Shown here: piece after piece, positions 42,123-53,724 of the stretch | Layout: every line of letters starts with the position of its first letter | Numbering within the stretch: the stretch's first letter is position 1 | Origin: Euclidia mi | Taxonomy: Eukaryota; Arthropoda; Insecta; Lepidoptera; Erebidae | Length of the DNA stretch: 64,000 nucleotides | Reading direction: 5' to 3' | NCBI GenBank assembly: GCA_944739405.2 | Contig: OX123185.2 | Span: 12,372,973 to 12,436,972 of the forward strand | The notes under the pieces: model-generated | The model's database searches: none | What the model was told of the DNA's origin: nothing | Seen by the model: the letters and a program-made list of their open reading frames with translations, nothing else | Position numbers and translations under genes: made by a program

Positions 42123-43381
42123 CTTTAATGTTACTTTTGCACACCCGTGGAGTATTAGTTTTAGAGATTTAATTCGCGTAATAATTTCAAAGTGAAGGCA
42201 ATGAATACAGATTTACATAGAAGCGCAGTTCTTAAGGATTTCGTGTGCCGATTCCAAGTGGAGACTGTCTCCAGTTTAGTTCGTAGTGGGCGCCGTTGGC
42301 GGCGCTGGCGTAGTTCTTCGTATCTCTTGCTCTCGTTGTTAAGATTTACAGGAGAAACGTTAGTCTCTCTTGCTCACGTAGAGACAGCTGTCACAGCGCG
42401 TCTGCCACGCCGCCAAGCGGAAATTTGGTTCACAGAAAGTTTGTCTTCAGAGCGCCCATAAGAAATGTGCCTCTATGTAAATATGAGCTCTTTGGTGAAG
42501 GTGAGATTCTTTCTATTTGTTATAACGTGACATAAATGATTAGTAGTGTGTACACATATTCCGAAATCTTGAAATTATGTTATCATTTTGAAACTGAATT
42601 ACGATCACAAATAATCTCTTTTTTTTGCCTCTATAAGATAGCCATGTACTCACAAATGTATTACAAATGTCACATAAATTGAACCAGTCGTCGCTTTTAT
42701 AGCATTTAAGCTGCTTTTTACAAGATTATGTTCTCTTAGCCTGAACCTGTATACAGTCGTCAGCCTCAAAAGCTAGGAGCCACTGGCTATAGCTATTAGT
42801 GAATGATTAACTTTACCTTGTTCCAAGTTAACCCATTCCCAGTCCCATGAACCACATGTGGCTCAGGACAATTGAATTTCTATTGTGTCTGGCGGTCGGA
42901 CAGTGAAAGTGTAAGCCGAGTTTTGCCACTCTTTGAACATCTCTGACCTATTTGTGTTTTGTGTAGCCATTTTCAAAAATGTTTGGTTGCATTTTAGTAC
43001 TGAATTGAACAGCGTAATGGATTATACAGTTGCTACTTGTATTTTCGAAGCTTTGAAATATCGAGTGTACTTTTAGTTAATGCAATAGATAGCGTTGTTC
43101 GGATTACTTCGGGCTCGCCGTATTTTTTTTATTGTTTGATTTTTATGAAACGTAACGTAGATTGTTACTTGCTGCTCGTAGTTGTTGTAAATTTTAAAGG
43201 AGACCGACCACAATGTATGTGACTTTGGTCTGGGCGTGGACAATTTAAAATTGGAATTACAATATTATTTTTTATAGCCTAAACTAAGTAGAAAACATTA
43301 TTCTTTGAAGTTTAGTACCAAGTCTGTTGAATAATAAAATAAAACACATTGTTAAAAATAAATATTTATTTTTCATCAGGT
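42123..43381. other. Stretch without recognisable gene
   Basis: A 90-codon frame at 42192-42461 (plus) lies in a GC-richer patch but shows no domain or splice structure. The rest is AT-rich. Confidence 0.3.
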
Positions 43382-43960
43382 GGCGCTAGTTGCCATGTAA
43401 ACATCAGCTCCGTGATATATTAAGTTTTAAAAATATTAAATAGTGATAATAGTAACATTTTGTGATTGATAAACAGTTATACTGGCCTAAGGTTCATCAA
43501 CCATCGTTTGTGAAAGCGTTCCTACAGTTATACTAAAAATAACTGCATAATTCTTCCTTGATACAAAAACAGTGAATTGGTAACTAAAAGTGCATTTAAA
43601 AGTCAGTACATCCTAGAAATAACTGTTCAATTGTGGTAGTGAAATAAATGAATAATATTAACTGTGTAAAACAACTAAAAATTTGTGAAAACAAGTTTTG
43701 TGAAAAGTACTGTTCGTTAATTTTATTTGAATTGTGTGACGATCAAGTGACGATAAAGTTTTGACCAATCAAAACACTTTATAGACATTCTATTCGGAAA
43801 GCATACGTCATTATCTATAGATGCGAAATTTCACAACTAATTATTAACAAGCCAGTCACAGCGTTGTGGTTTACGCGCCTGAACCTACTTCAAGAGACTC
43901 ACGATCGATCCCCAGTTCTGTTGTAGCTGCTTTTTGAGATTCATTCAAATATTTTCATAA

Positions 43961-45408
43961 TGAATTTCTTCGATAACATTACTTTCCGAAAGGCACGTAC
44001 CAATCTTTGACAGAGACAACATGCGACGATAGTAGCTCCAACAGCTCCATACTAGATGGCACTACTAGTAGTCTCTCTAATATCTCAAATGATGAAAACA
44101 CTCAGATTCAAGACCTACAAAAACAAATGGAACAACTAAGGATGCAATTCGGCACACAAAGAAATTAACATTTCATCCGTGGAAAACCAAGAATTAAGAG
44201 AAAATGTACAGTCACTAACATCTAAGTATAAAATACTAAAAAAGGCTACAAAAAACTTATCATTAGATATAACTGATAAAGGTTTAAAAATGTCTACACC
44301 TAAAAACATCAAGTCGAATATGAAAACACCAAAGGGCAAAAAAACATACTTCTGCTCATCAATTAGTCCAGCTCAAACATCTACTCAGAAACAAGCCATC
44401 GATCGCTCAGCTGTTAAACAAAAATCTACGTAAGAAAAATGTATAGGTGATGTAGTACTCAAGCAGGATATGAAAACAGAGATTTCTAACAAGTACCTCA
44501 ACTCAACAACAGATGGCACCACGTCAAATTATGCTCCACATCAAAATAATAATTGTTGTTATCCTAAATTAAACAACCAAATATTACAAAATAAATTGTG
44601 CATACTTAGTGATAATAATACTAATAATATAATCTATATGTAGCTTAATCTAATCTCAATGTCTAAGTAGTATATGTACAAAAAAAAAATACCTTGATAA
44701 TAAAAAATCACAGTTGTAGTGTCTATCTATGATTCCAAAATAACTGTTTTCTCAGGAACTCAAAAGTTAATAAAGACTAATAATATTCTAAGTCATGCTG
44801 AATGCTTCTTTGCCTACACAAAAATATGTCATTACTGTATGCCTAATGCGGGTATATTACAAATGATCGATACATTAGATAAAAAAGTAATGAACTTCAC
44901 TAAACATGATTATTGTATTATATTTATGAGTGAAAATTATTTCTTGGTGTCAAAAAATTATGAAATTCTAGTAAAATACATTAAAGGTAAGCTTGATGAT
45001 ATCACACACACTAATTTTATTCTGTGTTCACCCAATTTCAAGCTTGATTATCGCTCTAATTTATTTAATAATAGAATAGAAGCTTTCAACAGACTGTTAT
45101 ATTTAAGCAATAAGAAATACGAATACTCTTACTTATTTGACAAACATCTAAGCTATTCATATGACATGTTCTCACAATATACTGGCAAAACAAACAATAT
45201 AGCCATGGCAAATATATTTCATTACTTACAAAAATACATAGCTTTTTTGAAAAGTTCTTTTGACCATATGATTCATAATAAAAGCTTTATAAAATGTAAC
45301 AGCAACATTAATACTGATAAGTGTAAACCTTGCACTATACCTTATTACTTTAAAAAGTTATCAAATAATGTGTCCGTTCAAACAAAAAATGGGACTGTCT
45401 TTGATTAA
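43961..45408 (+). pseudogene. Outer LINE ORF1, decayed, SGNH-like
   Basis: Pieces in shifting frames: MNFFDNITFRKART at 43961, then TTCDDSSSNSSILDGTTSSL, a coiled stretch IQDLQKQMEQLRMQF, VENQELRENVQSLTSKYKIL (44179-44433), and a long frame at 44719-45408. The last part holds CMPNAGILQMIDTLDKKVMN and YCIIFMSENYF, at the place where the inner LINE has KSGATLQHILFSAKS and VIILGGTND, so it is the same SGNH-esterase-like fold. The frame runs out at the inversion boundary near 45385. Several frameshifts and stops make it non-functional. Confidence 0.65.
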
Positions 45409-47380
45409 AATGCATTATTTGAGTTTTGTTTAAATTTATCTTTAAATTATTATTTTCTAGCCACAATATAATCGAACTAAGTGCCTCATTAATGTCCGAC
45501 TCATAGAGATCAGGTTTGTTACAAGCTATGGTAACCGTACTGTCATCAGCAAATAATGTTACGGAATGTTTCACTGCTTTGGGTAAGTCATTTATATACA
45601 CAATGAACAACAGCGGGCCTAAAACACTGCCTTGGGGAACACCGAATGCTACTTCACGCTGACTAGACATATATGTTTCTTCTCTTTTAGTTTTCAAGTT
45701 GAGTTTTTTTATTGCGACTAACTGTCTTCTGTCTTTTAAATAGGATTTTATTAAATTAAGGACATTACCCCTTATCCCGTAGGCATCAAGCTTATTTATT
45801 AGAATATTGTGGTCAACATAATCAAAAGCTTGTGACATATCACAATACACAGCAGAAATCGGTATTTTATTATCAATACTACACATTACTATATTTAATA
45901 AGTCATAAAAAGCCATATTAATAGTTCTTTCCTTACGAAAACCTTTTTGTTCAGAACATAAAATGTTGTTTGATTCGAGATATTTTATTATAAATATACT
46001 TCTCAAATATTTTTGAGAAAATTGGAAGAAGTGAGATTAATCTATAATTTTGCATAAGATCTTTGTCGTCTTTTTTATGTAATGGTTTAACAATAGAAGT
46101 CTTAAGCCGTTCAGGAAATGTGACATGAATAATACAAAGATTTAAGATATAGCTCAGATGGTCACATATTAAATCTGCTACAGATTTTATGACTTTTGTA
46201 GATATTTCGTTATTGCCCACACTACATTTATTTGTCAAATCTTTAATAATTTTAAATATGTCATTTCGTGTACTTGCAACCATAAGCATTGAATTTAAAG
46301 ACGTATTTATATATTTGGTAATATTTTTTCTGCGTTCGGGAATTGGTTTGATGTTATTTATGAAGTATTCATTAAATTTATTTGCTATGACTTGTGGATC
46401 GTGAAGACTTTTGTTATTAATGACAATTTTATTTATAGTTTGTTTGGGGACATCCATTTTTGAAGAATGTATTATTTGCCATGGAGTTTTATTTTTATTG
46501 ACAGAATTTTTTATACTGTGTATATTTTGAGAACGTTAAGTTAGGTTTATAATATTTTTAAATAATTTTGTGTATCTATTTTACTTTAATTTATTACTTA
46601 CTAGGTTTAAGTCTAGCTTGCCATAACAATTCTATTTTTTTTAAACTACATAATTTAATACCTCGAGAAATCATTTGCACTTTTTATTCACTTTAATAGT
46701 GACAACTTTAAGAGGGAAACATAAATCATAAAATAATTTAAACGTTTCAAAAAAGGAGTTATATGCTTTGTTTGGGTTATCACATTCGTAAACTTCAGAA
46801 AAGGTGAAACTGATGCAATATTTAATTTTTTTTGTGTTTGCATTAGAATAATCTCTCTGTAGGGAGAACCATTGAGGAGACATAATTCTTTGAACCAAAG
46901 GACATTTAATTATCTGTGCAGTATGATCCAACAGGGCAAGTTCGATAACATTTGACTTACAATGTCCTCTTGGAAAATTATGAGCAATGTTGTCCAAACA
47001 AGTTTGGCTTTTTAATCTTGTTGGCTGCTCTATGGATAGTATTAAATTAAAGGCTTGCAATAGACATTTTAGTTCAAGAGTACTTTTATTGTTTTTAATA
47101 CATCTATATTTAAGTCGCCTGCTAAAATTATATGTTCATATTTTATCTTACTTATTTTAATTAATAATTGCTCTAATCTACTAAAAAATATATTCAAATT
47201 TCCCCCTGGTACTCTGTATACACAAATAATAATAATTTTGTATTTAATTAGCTCAATTGCACAACATTCATAATCATTAACTACTGAGATCATTGAAGCA
47301 TCAGGCAGCTGTTTCCAGTGGTGTCCATTTCGTACTAATATGCAAGAACCACCTCTTTTACAATTTTTCCTACTAAAGTA
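45385..47380 (-). pseudogene. Outer LINE ORF2, inverted segment (endonuclease C-part and reverse transcriptase)
   Basis: From 47380 downward on the minus strand: YFSRKNCKRGGSCILVRNG and IICVYRVPGG, the endonuclease core AGDLNIDVLK, LLDHTAQI, then IVKPLHKKDDKDLMQNYRLI, CDMSQAFDYVDHNILINKL, GVPQGSVLGPLLFIVYINDL and FADDSTVTI. It ends near KTQIMHF. Each block matches ORF2 of the inner LINE at about residues 65-730. Frames change at about 47065, 46660 and 46000, so it is dead. It is joined head to head with the plus-strand ORF1 at about 45385. Confidence 0.8.
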
Positions 47381-48892
47381 CTTTTATTTATTTATTTATT
47401 TATTTATTTATTTCAAGGAAACAAACAGCTTTGATAATACACATATACAAGAATGTTTACATATTACTTTAGCCAAAACAGTCTCCAACGATAAAAATTA
47501 CATAGCGAAGACTATAGAAAAGGAACAATTTGTACAATGTTAGGTATAGACGCAGTAAATTATTCTAGTACACACTACATTTGAGCATACTGAGTTTTAA
47601 AAACTAGGTACTTATCTATCTAAAGCAATGGCTTCGATGGCTGAGATAATAATAAATTTATCTCAGCCATCGCAGACATCAAAAAAGCAAACAATATTAC
47701 AAATTTCAAAAAACAATCAATCAGAACTAACATCTTGTTTTATGGAAGTATTAAAACCGGTAAGCGTACAGTTGAATATATCAATATGAGCATATCGAGC
47801 GTTATGCGTGTTGCAAGCCCTTACCAAAAATCTATTTCTTGAATAATTTGTTCTGCAAGAAGGCACGGTAAATACAGCTTTGGAGCGACTACTGGACCTA
47901 GGACATTTAAATAATATGCGACTTAGAAGGAAAGGAGAATCGATTAAGTTATTTATAATTTTAAACAATAATACTTGATCTTTGTGCTCACGCCTCAACC
48001 TTAGTGTTTGTGTTGGTATGTTAACGTTATTAAATCTATACTGTAGCCTTTTCAAAAATCGATGTTGAATTTTTTCAATTTGTTCTATATACGTAACATA
48101 CTGTGGATTCCATACAGTGGATGCATATTCCAAGTGACTTCTAACTAATGAGTTATATAGCATAATATACGTAGTTTTATCTTTAAAATCCTTACACTGT
48201 CGAAAAATGAAACCCAACATTTTATATGCTTTGGCTGAGATTTTGTCAATATGAGAAGCAAAGTCTAGCCTACTATCAAGGTACACTCCCAGATCCCTCA
48301 CCTCGGTCTCTCTGTCTATCAGAGTATCATTAAGTTTATAATGTAATGTATTGACAGCTGTCATTGATACGTAAACATAGTTTGTGTAATTAAAGTTGCG
48401 AATTATTTTAAATTGTTATACAGACGAATTCAAACTTAGCTAGTTACTATCAGAGTGTTATAAAAGTCATCAATAATTGTTTGCAACGTTCTACGTCTAA
48501 CCAAACTATAGAACACTTTCAACAGTGCTCGCGGAGTAACTTTCTGATAACACCTTGTGATATTTTGTTAGTGAGTTTTGGACTGGTGGAACCGTGAGTA
48601 CATACCACATTGTTCACTTGTATACACATACCACTACTCGCATTATAAATATTTGAAACAAACATAGAAAACACATTCTAAAAACCGTTAGTGAAAAAAT
48701 TGTTTGTTTGAAACGTATTGACTATTGAGCAAGTTGACATTTGATCCACTAGAGATGTGACAATTAATAAATGAACGAATATTATACAGAAAGCATAGAC
48801 AATAAAGCTGACCATTCATGACATTTTTTTTTTTTTACCGATTAATGTTGCTATAAAATTGAAAAATATCCCGAATTTATATATAATTAGAA

Positions 48893-50095
48893 ATGGAATC
48901 CCAGAATAATGTAACCGTTCGTAAGCCATGTCGAGTCACTTCGCTTGAAAACATACCTGAGAATGTGACTGGCCGTGACCAATCTGACCTTTTCGACTCC
49001 ACTATGATGAGCATACCTAATGATAGCTTTCATAGTGATGATGGTACTATAAGAGAACTTGAAAATAAAATTCAGTCACTTAGTAGCGAATTATTAAGTG
49101 CTCACAAAGAAATAGAAAATTTAAATATTGAAAATTTTTAACTTAAGACCGATTTACTAAAGTCTCAGAAGTTGATTGAGACCTACAAGGCAATCTGCTT
49201 GACACCTAGCCGAAGAAATAAGATATCTATGTCAGCTCATAAGAAATATAAACCTACACAAGAAAAAGACACAGTCCAAACTTGTGATATCGCTGTTAAA
49301 CAAAAATTAGATTTACAATATGAGCAAGAAGCTAATCCTGATACACCTAATCTAGGGCTAAATAATACCTTCATTAATATCAGCCAATCTTCAGATCCAA
49401 AGGAAAATGAAATACATAACGTAGAAACTAACAACGTTATATCGCCAGTAAAATATCAGTCTGAGGTAAAAAAAAGGAAAATTATAGTTCTAGCAGACCA
49501 ACAAGGATACAGGGTGCGTGAGATATTACAAAAACTAGTTGGTGAACGATACGTGGTAAACAGTTACTGGAAGTCAGGAGCTACATTGCAACATATTTTG
49601 TTTTCAGCAAAGAGTGAAATAAGTACATTGGACAAAAATGACTTTGTTATAATTTTAGGTGGGACTAATGACAAGCAACCAAATGAACTAATGTTTTTCT
49701 TAAGACAGTTTATTACAAATTTGTCAAATACTAATATAATAATTTCAGAAGTACCTTTCAATAGGTTCCTTAATGAGCATAAATTAAATTATGAACTCAA
49801 ATTCATATGTTCTAAATATAAATATTGTAGTTATGTTGACATGAATTATTGTGATTATTTGCTTAGGGGCAGTCATTTTGTGCTTCATAAGTGTAGATCT
49901 CTTCTAAAAGAAATACTCCATATTGACTACGGATTGCGATATGCTGAGTATATCAGCGCAAAACAAAACAGCCCTAAACATAAAACCATATTGTCAATCG
50001 ATAAAGCTACACAGACTGATACCTTAGAGGAAAATGCATTAAATGCAAGCCTGATGTCCTCTCCTCAAAAATCTAATGAGCTTTTTCGTGTATAA
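48893..50095 (+). pseudogene. Inner LINE ORF1 (coiled coil plus SGNH-like), one nonsense codon
   Basis: A single frame runs from ATG at 48893 to TAA at 50093-50095, interrupted once by TAA at 49139-49141 (after NIENF). The N-terminal part ends in a coiled-coil segment (IRELENKIQSLSSELLSAHK). The C-terminal part, about residues 195-330, is SGNH-esterase-like, with IIVLADQQGYRVREIL at block I and VIILGGTND at block III. Block I has ADQQ where active esterases have GDS, so the nucleophilic serine is absent. ORF1 proteins of this type bind element RNA, with the esterase-like fold of unclear role. The stop may make this copy dependent on ORF1 from another source. Confidence 0.75.
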
Positions 50096-52916
50096 CTTCA
50101 TAAAAATTTTACATCAAAACATAAATGGTTTGGTATCTAAGTCTGATCTTTTGACATTAATTCTTGAGAATGAAAAAAAGTCAATAAATGTGCTGTGTAT
50201 CACAGAACACAACATGATTGTAAGTGACAAGGGTACACTCAACATTAATAATTACAAGCTAGGGTCTTGCTTTTGTAGGAAAAGTCGACGCGGTGGATCT
50301 TGCATTCTAATAAACAATTCGCTTAGATATGCACCAATAGCTGAAATCAATAAATACTCTATAGAAAATGTTATTGAATGTTCGGGAGTCGAGTTAGTGG
50401 AGCATAATATATACATCATATGCATTTACAGACCTCCAAGATCGAGCTCAGATGACATTTATAGATTTTTTTCAAATTTAAACGCACTGTTGCATCGGTT
50501 CTGCTATGGTAGAAAAAAGGTAGTTATTTGCGGCGATTTTAATATTAATATCCTCAGTAAAACTCATGAAGCTGCGGAGTTCAGACAGATGATATATGGA
50601 TACAATTTAAAGCTAGGCATAAATGAACCAACACGGCTATCAAGCGGAACGTGCATAGATAATATTATGTATAATATTAGGGGATGTAAGGCTAGGGTTA
50701 TAGAATATGCACTCTCGGACCATACAGCACAAGTGCTTACTTGTCCAGTTAAACCTACTTACCTTCTCAAAACTTGGAATGTGGATAAGCGAGACTATTG
50801 TAAAGAAAACATCGGGAAGTTCGAAGATTGCATTAATTCCCTTGATTTTACTGATGTTTTTAGTTGTCATGATCCAAATATAGCGTTTAACATCTTTTAT
50901 GAATTGTTTCTGATGTTCTATAACCTCTGTTTTCCAATTATCCAAGTAAAGATGTCGTCCCGAAATCGTCCACAGTGGATAACTAAAGGTTTAAAAGTAT
51001 GCTCTAAACGAAAACGACAGCTTTTATGGGAGTATAGGAAAAACCCTTCGATACATAATAGAAGTAAGTTCAAAACATTGTCTTCACGATTAAAGCGCAT
51101 TATTAAATTGACCCAGAAAGCACGAAATGATAACTATATAAATATATCAAAAAATAAATCAAAGGCCACTTGGAAGGTAATCAATAACAATAAATTAAAT
51201 ATACCCAGAGATCAAATACATCAAATAATCATTGACGACAAGACTATAACTAATCCCACACAAATAGCCAACTATTTTAATGATTATTTTATTGACCAGT
51301 CAAGCAAGTCTACAATACGCGATTTACGATATCAATACCCTTATGAGCTTAAGTCAATTTTTATGCCTCCAACTACACCTAAGGATATTTTTGATATTAT
51401 CCATTCCCTAAAAAATACCAACAGCACAGGTTATGACAATATCACTACTAAAATTTTGAAGTGTGTTTCCATTAAACTGTCACATATTCTTAGTCATGTT
51501 ATCAATTTGTGTATCGCAGATGGTGTATTTCCAGATAAGTTAAAATTGACCGTAATTAAGCCTCTATTTAAGAAGGGTGACAAAAATGACATACGTTGTT
51601 ACCGTCCAATAGCACTTGTATCAGTAATCTCCAAAATATTTGAGAAGGTGGTTCATGCCAGTATTTATAATTACTTTGAAAAAAATAGTCTTTTCTGTGA
51701 AGAACAAACTGGGTTTCGAAAAAATAGGTCTATTGACCTAGCCGTATACAATTTCTTGCACACGGTATTGGTGAATAGAGACATTGGTCGTCAAGCATGT
51801 GCTGTTTTTATGGATTTATCTAAAGCCTTTGATTATGTTAACCATGACATATTACTGAATAAACTGTATGCGTATGGGATTCGAGGCAATGTTTATAATT
51901 TAGTAAAATCTTTCTTAAGTAATCGAACACAAATAACACAAATCACGAATATATGTGCTAATGCAAAAAAGGTTATAAATTATACATCTGAAAACAGGCA
52001 AGTCACAACTGGAGTTCCGCAGGGAAGTGTGTTGGGGCCACTGCTTTTCATAATTTACATTAATGATTTACCTCAAATTACAAAACATAAGACCATTCTA
52101 TTTGCTGATGATAGCACAATTATATTTACCGGACAAGAAGGATCAGAAATAGAACATGAAATTAATATGACTTTGGAAAATATTATTAATTGGTTGACTT
52201 TAAATAATTTAAATATTAATCTGGCAAAGACACATATCATGACATTTCGAAGTAGAGATAATAAATTATGTAATATGGACATTCATTATTTAAATACTGT
52301 AATTAAGGAAGTAGAGACGACAAAATTTTTAGGAATGGTTATAGACAATAATCTAAATTGGAAACAACACATTGAGTCACTATGTTCAAAACTTAGCACG
52401 TACTCCTATGCTCTATACATGATTAGCAAGACTGCAAGTACCACCGCAGTCCTAACTGCATATCATGGGTATGTCACACCTCTTTTGAGATATGGTGTTG
52501 TGTTCTGGGGTAACTCCACTGATAAAGAGGCTGCATTTAGGGCGCAGAAAAAATGTATACGAGCTTTTTGTCGCTTAAAACAAACAGACAGCTGTAAACC
52601 GTTTTTTATAAAATTAAATATTTTAACGCTGCCATGTATTTATCTACTAGAAGTCATATTGTTTGTACGGAAAAATATGCATTTATTTAAAGCTCTTAAT
52701 AGTAAAAGGCGTCACTTTCATATTAGTATTCCAGAAAACAGGACAGCTTTATTAAACAAAAGCGTGTTATGTATGAGTGCACGTATATACAATCATTTGC
52801 CAAAAAATATACTAGAAATAACTAACATTAATGTATTTAAGAATAAAGTAAAAGGAATTCTGTTAAGTAAATGTTATTACTCCGTAAATGAATATATGAA
52901 TGATAAATTAGTGTAA
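50076..52916 (+). CDS. Inner LINE ORF2: AP-type endonuclease and reverse transcriptase, intact
   Basis: 946 residues with no stops. Residues 10-220 form the apurinic-type endonuclease that nicks the target: QNING (N15), ITEHN (E44), YRPP (Y118), GDFNIN (D154, N156) and SDH (D215, H216). Residues about 480-740 are the reverse transcriptase: VIKPLFKKGDKNDIRCYRPI, MDLSKAFDYVNHD (D580), GVPQGSVLGPLLF and LFADDST (D678, D679), with FADD in place of the usual YADD. The C-terminal 200 residues hold the conserved FLGMVIDNNLNWKQHI and RYGVVFWGNS thumb blocks. All catalytic residues I can place are present, so the protein could be active. Its ATG overlaps the ORF1 stop, suggesting reinitiation or stop-start translation. 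Confidence 0.9.
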   Translation: MSFFVYNFIKILHQNINGLVSKSDLLTLILENEKKSINVLCITEHNMIVSDKGTLNINNYKLGSCFCRKSRRGGSCILINNSLRYAPIAEINKYSIENVIECSGVELVEHNIYIICIYRPPRSSSDDIYRFFSNLNALLHRFCYGRKKVVICGDFNINILSKTHEAAEFRQMIYGYNLKLGINEPTRLSSGTCIDNIMYNIRGCKARVIEYALSDHTAQVLTCPVKPTYLLKTWNVDKRDYCKENIGKFEDCINSLDFTDVFSCHDPNIAFNIFYELFLMFYNLCFPIIQVKMSSRNRPQWITKGLKVCSKRKRQLLWEYRKNPSIHNRSKFKTLSSRLKRIIKLTQKARNDNYINISKNKSKATWKVINNNKLNIPRDQIHQIIIDDKTITNPTQIANYFNDYFIDQSSKSTIRDLRYQYPYELKSIFMPPTTPKDIFDIIHSLKNTNSTGYDNITTKILKCVSIKLSHILSHVINLCIADGVFPDKLKLTVIKPLFKKGDKNDIRCYRPIALVSVISKIFEKVVHASIYNYFEKNSLFCEEQTGFRKNRSIDLAVYNFLHTVLVNRDIGRQACAVFMDLSKAFDYVNHDILLNKLYAYGIRGNVYNLVKSFLSNRTQITQITNICANAKKVINYTSENRQVTTGVPQGSVLGPLLFIIYINDLPQITKHKTILFADDSTIIFTGQEGSEIEHEINMTLENIINWLTLNNLNINLAKTHIMTFRSRDNKLCNMDIHYLNTVIKEVETTKFLGMVIDNNLNWKQHIESLCSKLSTYSYALYMISKTASTTAVLTAYHGYVTPLLRYGVVFWGNSTDKEAAFRAQKKCIRAFCRLKQTDSCKPFFIKLNILTLPCIYLLEVILFVRKNMHLFKALNSKRRHFHISIPENRTALLNKSVLCMSARIYNHLPKNILEITNINVFKNKVKGILLSKCYYSVNEYMNDKLV

Positions 52917-53472
52917 GCAATTTTTTTATTATTATTATTATGGCAAATTATTTTTATTGTTTTTGTTATGTACGTATTATTACTAATATTATTTCTATGA
53001 CATTACCAATTTTTATTTTGACATTTATGACATTAATTTCAAACATGTGAGTTGTGACATTATTATTTGATTACCTAATTATTATAAAATGTATTATAAT
53101 TGAATATGTACTTAATATAGGAAATGTAACAATTGTGTAAGCCACAAGGCAGATTCTGGAGCACATTAAAACTATGTTAAGATCTATGTACCCACCCAAA
53201 ATCACACAAATAAAGAATTTGAATTTGAATTTGAATCAAAATGTATTGGAGTTTTTTTACGTGTAAAAGTTATAATGTGACATTTATTGATGTTTAATTT
53301 AAGATAATTAGCTGAGCAAAATTCACAGAAACTATTCAATTCCTTTTGAAATAGATAACAATCTTCAACGGTCTTAATAAAAGTAAATATTTTAGTGTCA
53401 TCGGCGTACAGTAATGCCTTGAAATAACTAAAGCAGCGTACGATTTCGTTGATGAAAATATTAAAAAGTACG

Positions 53473-53720
53473 CTGCTTAAGTGTAGTTTGGTACATATAA
53501 ATGCATACATTTCATGACCTGACATTATAAAATGTTCAGTGATACATAAAACATCAACTATTTGGTTTTTTTCTGACAACTCATCTAAATAAATAGAAAA
53601 CATATCGACTTTGTTCAAAAGTCCGGCAATGTTCTAATGGAGTAAATAAAAATATTTATTATTGACGAAAAAAGTCTACATTCTCATCACAAGACTGTAC
53701 AGGTGTTTTAACAGAACTAT
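53473..53720 (-). pseudogene. Outer LINE, ORF1 end and ORF2 start, inverted segment
   Basis: On the minus strand from 53720 downward: SSVKTPVQSCDENVDFFRQ and a stop (end of ORF1). Overlapping it in another frame is the ORF2 start, FFVNNKYFYLLH, a TAG where the family has Q, then NIAGLLNKVDMFSIYLDEL and VLCITEHFIMSGHE. This matches residues 3-60 of the inner LINE ORF2. It supplies the part missing from 45385-47380, so both belong to one element. Confidence 0.7.
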
Positions 53721-53724
53721 CAAT

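Larger units (their letters stand above)
48354..53239 (+). mobile_element. Nearly full-length CR1/Daphne-like LINE
   Basis: 4,886 bp: 5' UTR of about 540 bp starting ACAGCTGTCATTGATACG, ORF1, ORF2 and a 3' UTR ending in AATAAAG and TTTGAA repeats. The 9-bp duplication AATGTATTG is exact at 48345-48353 and 53240-53248. ORF2 overlaps ORF1 by 20 bases. ORF2 is intact and ORF1 has one in-frame stop. An exact duplication and intact ORF2 indicate recent insertion. Confidence 0.85.
47381..53472 (-). mobile_element. 5'-truncated jockey-type LINE, split by the inner LINE
   Basis: Right part 53472-53240: LFNIFINEIVRC, catalytic YADDTKIF and KLNINKCHIITFTRKKTPIH. Left part from 48353 down: YKLNDTLIDRETEVRDLGVY, LVRSHLEYASTVWNPQY and QIEKIQHRFLKRLQYRFN, with the stop near 47717. 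The 3' end has an (AAAT)n tail at 47381-47413. The two parts join smoothly across the inner LINE. Flanks CCTACTAAAGTA (47369-47380) and CTGCTTAAGTGTA (53473-53485) look like a diverged target-site duplication. It begins inside the reverse transcriptase, so it was dead on arrival. Confidence 0.75.

Noticed and set aside
42192..42461. 90-codon plus-strand frame in a GC-richer patch
   Set aside because: No domain, no splice sites and no similarity to anything recognisable. Kept only as part of a no-gene stretch.
52956..53720. One continuous minus-strand LINE frame from endonuclease (VLCITEH) to YADD
   Set aside because: The frame at 53618-53202 runs across an insertion junction near 53473. The endonuclease piece belongs to the outer LINE and the YADD piece to the jockey-type LINE.
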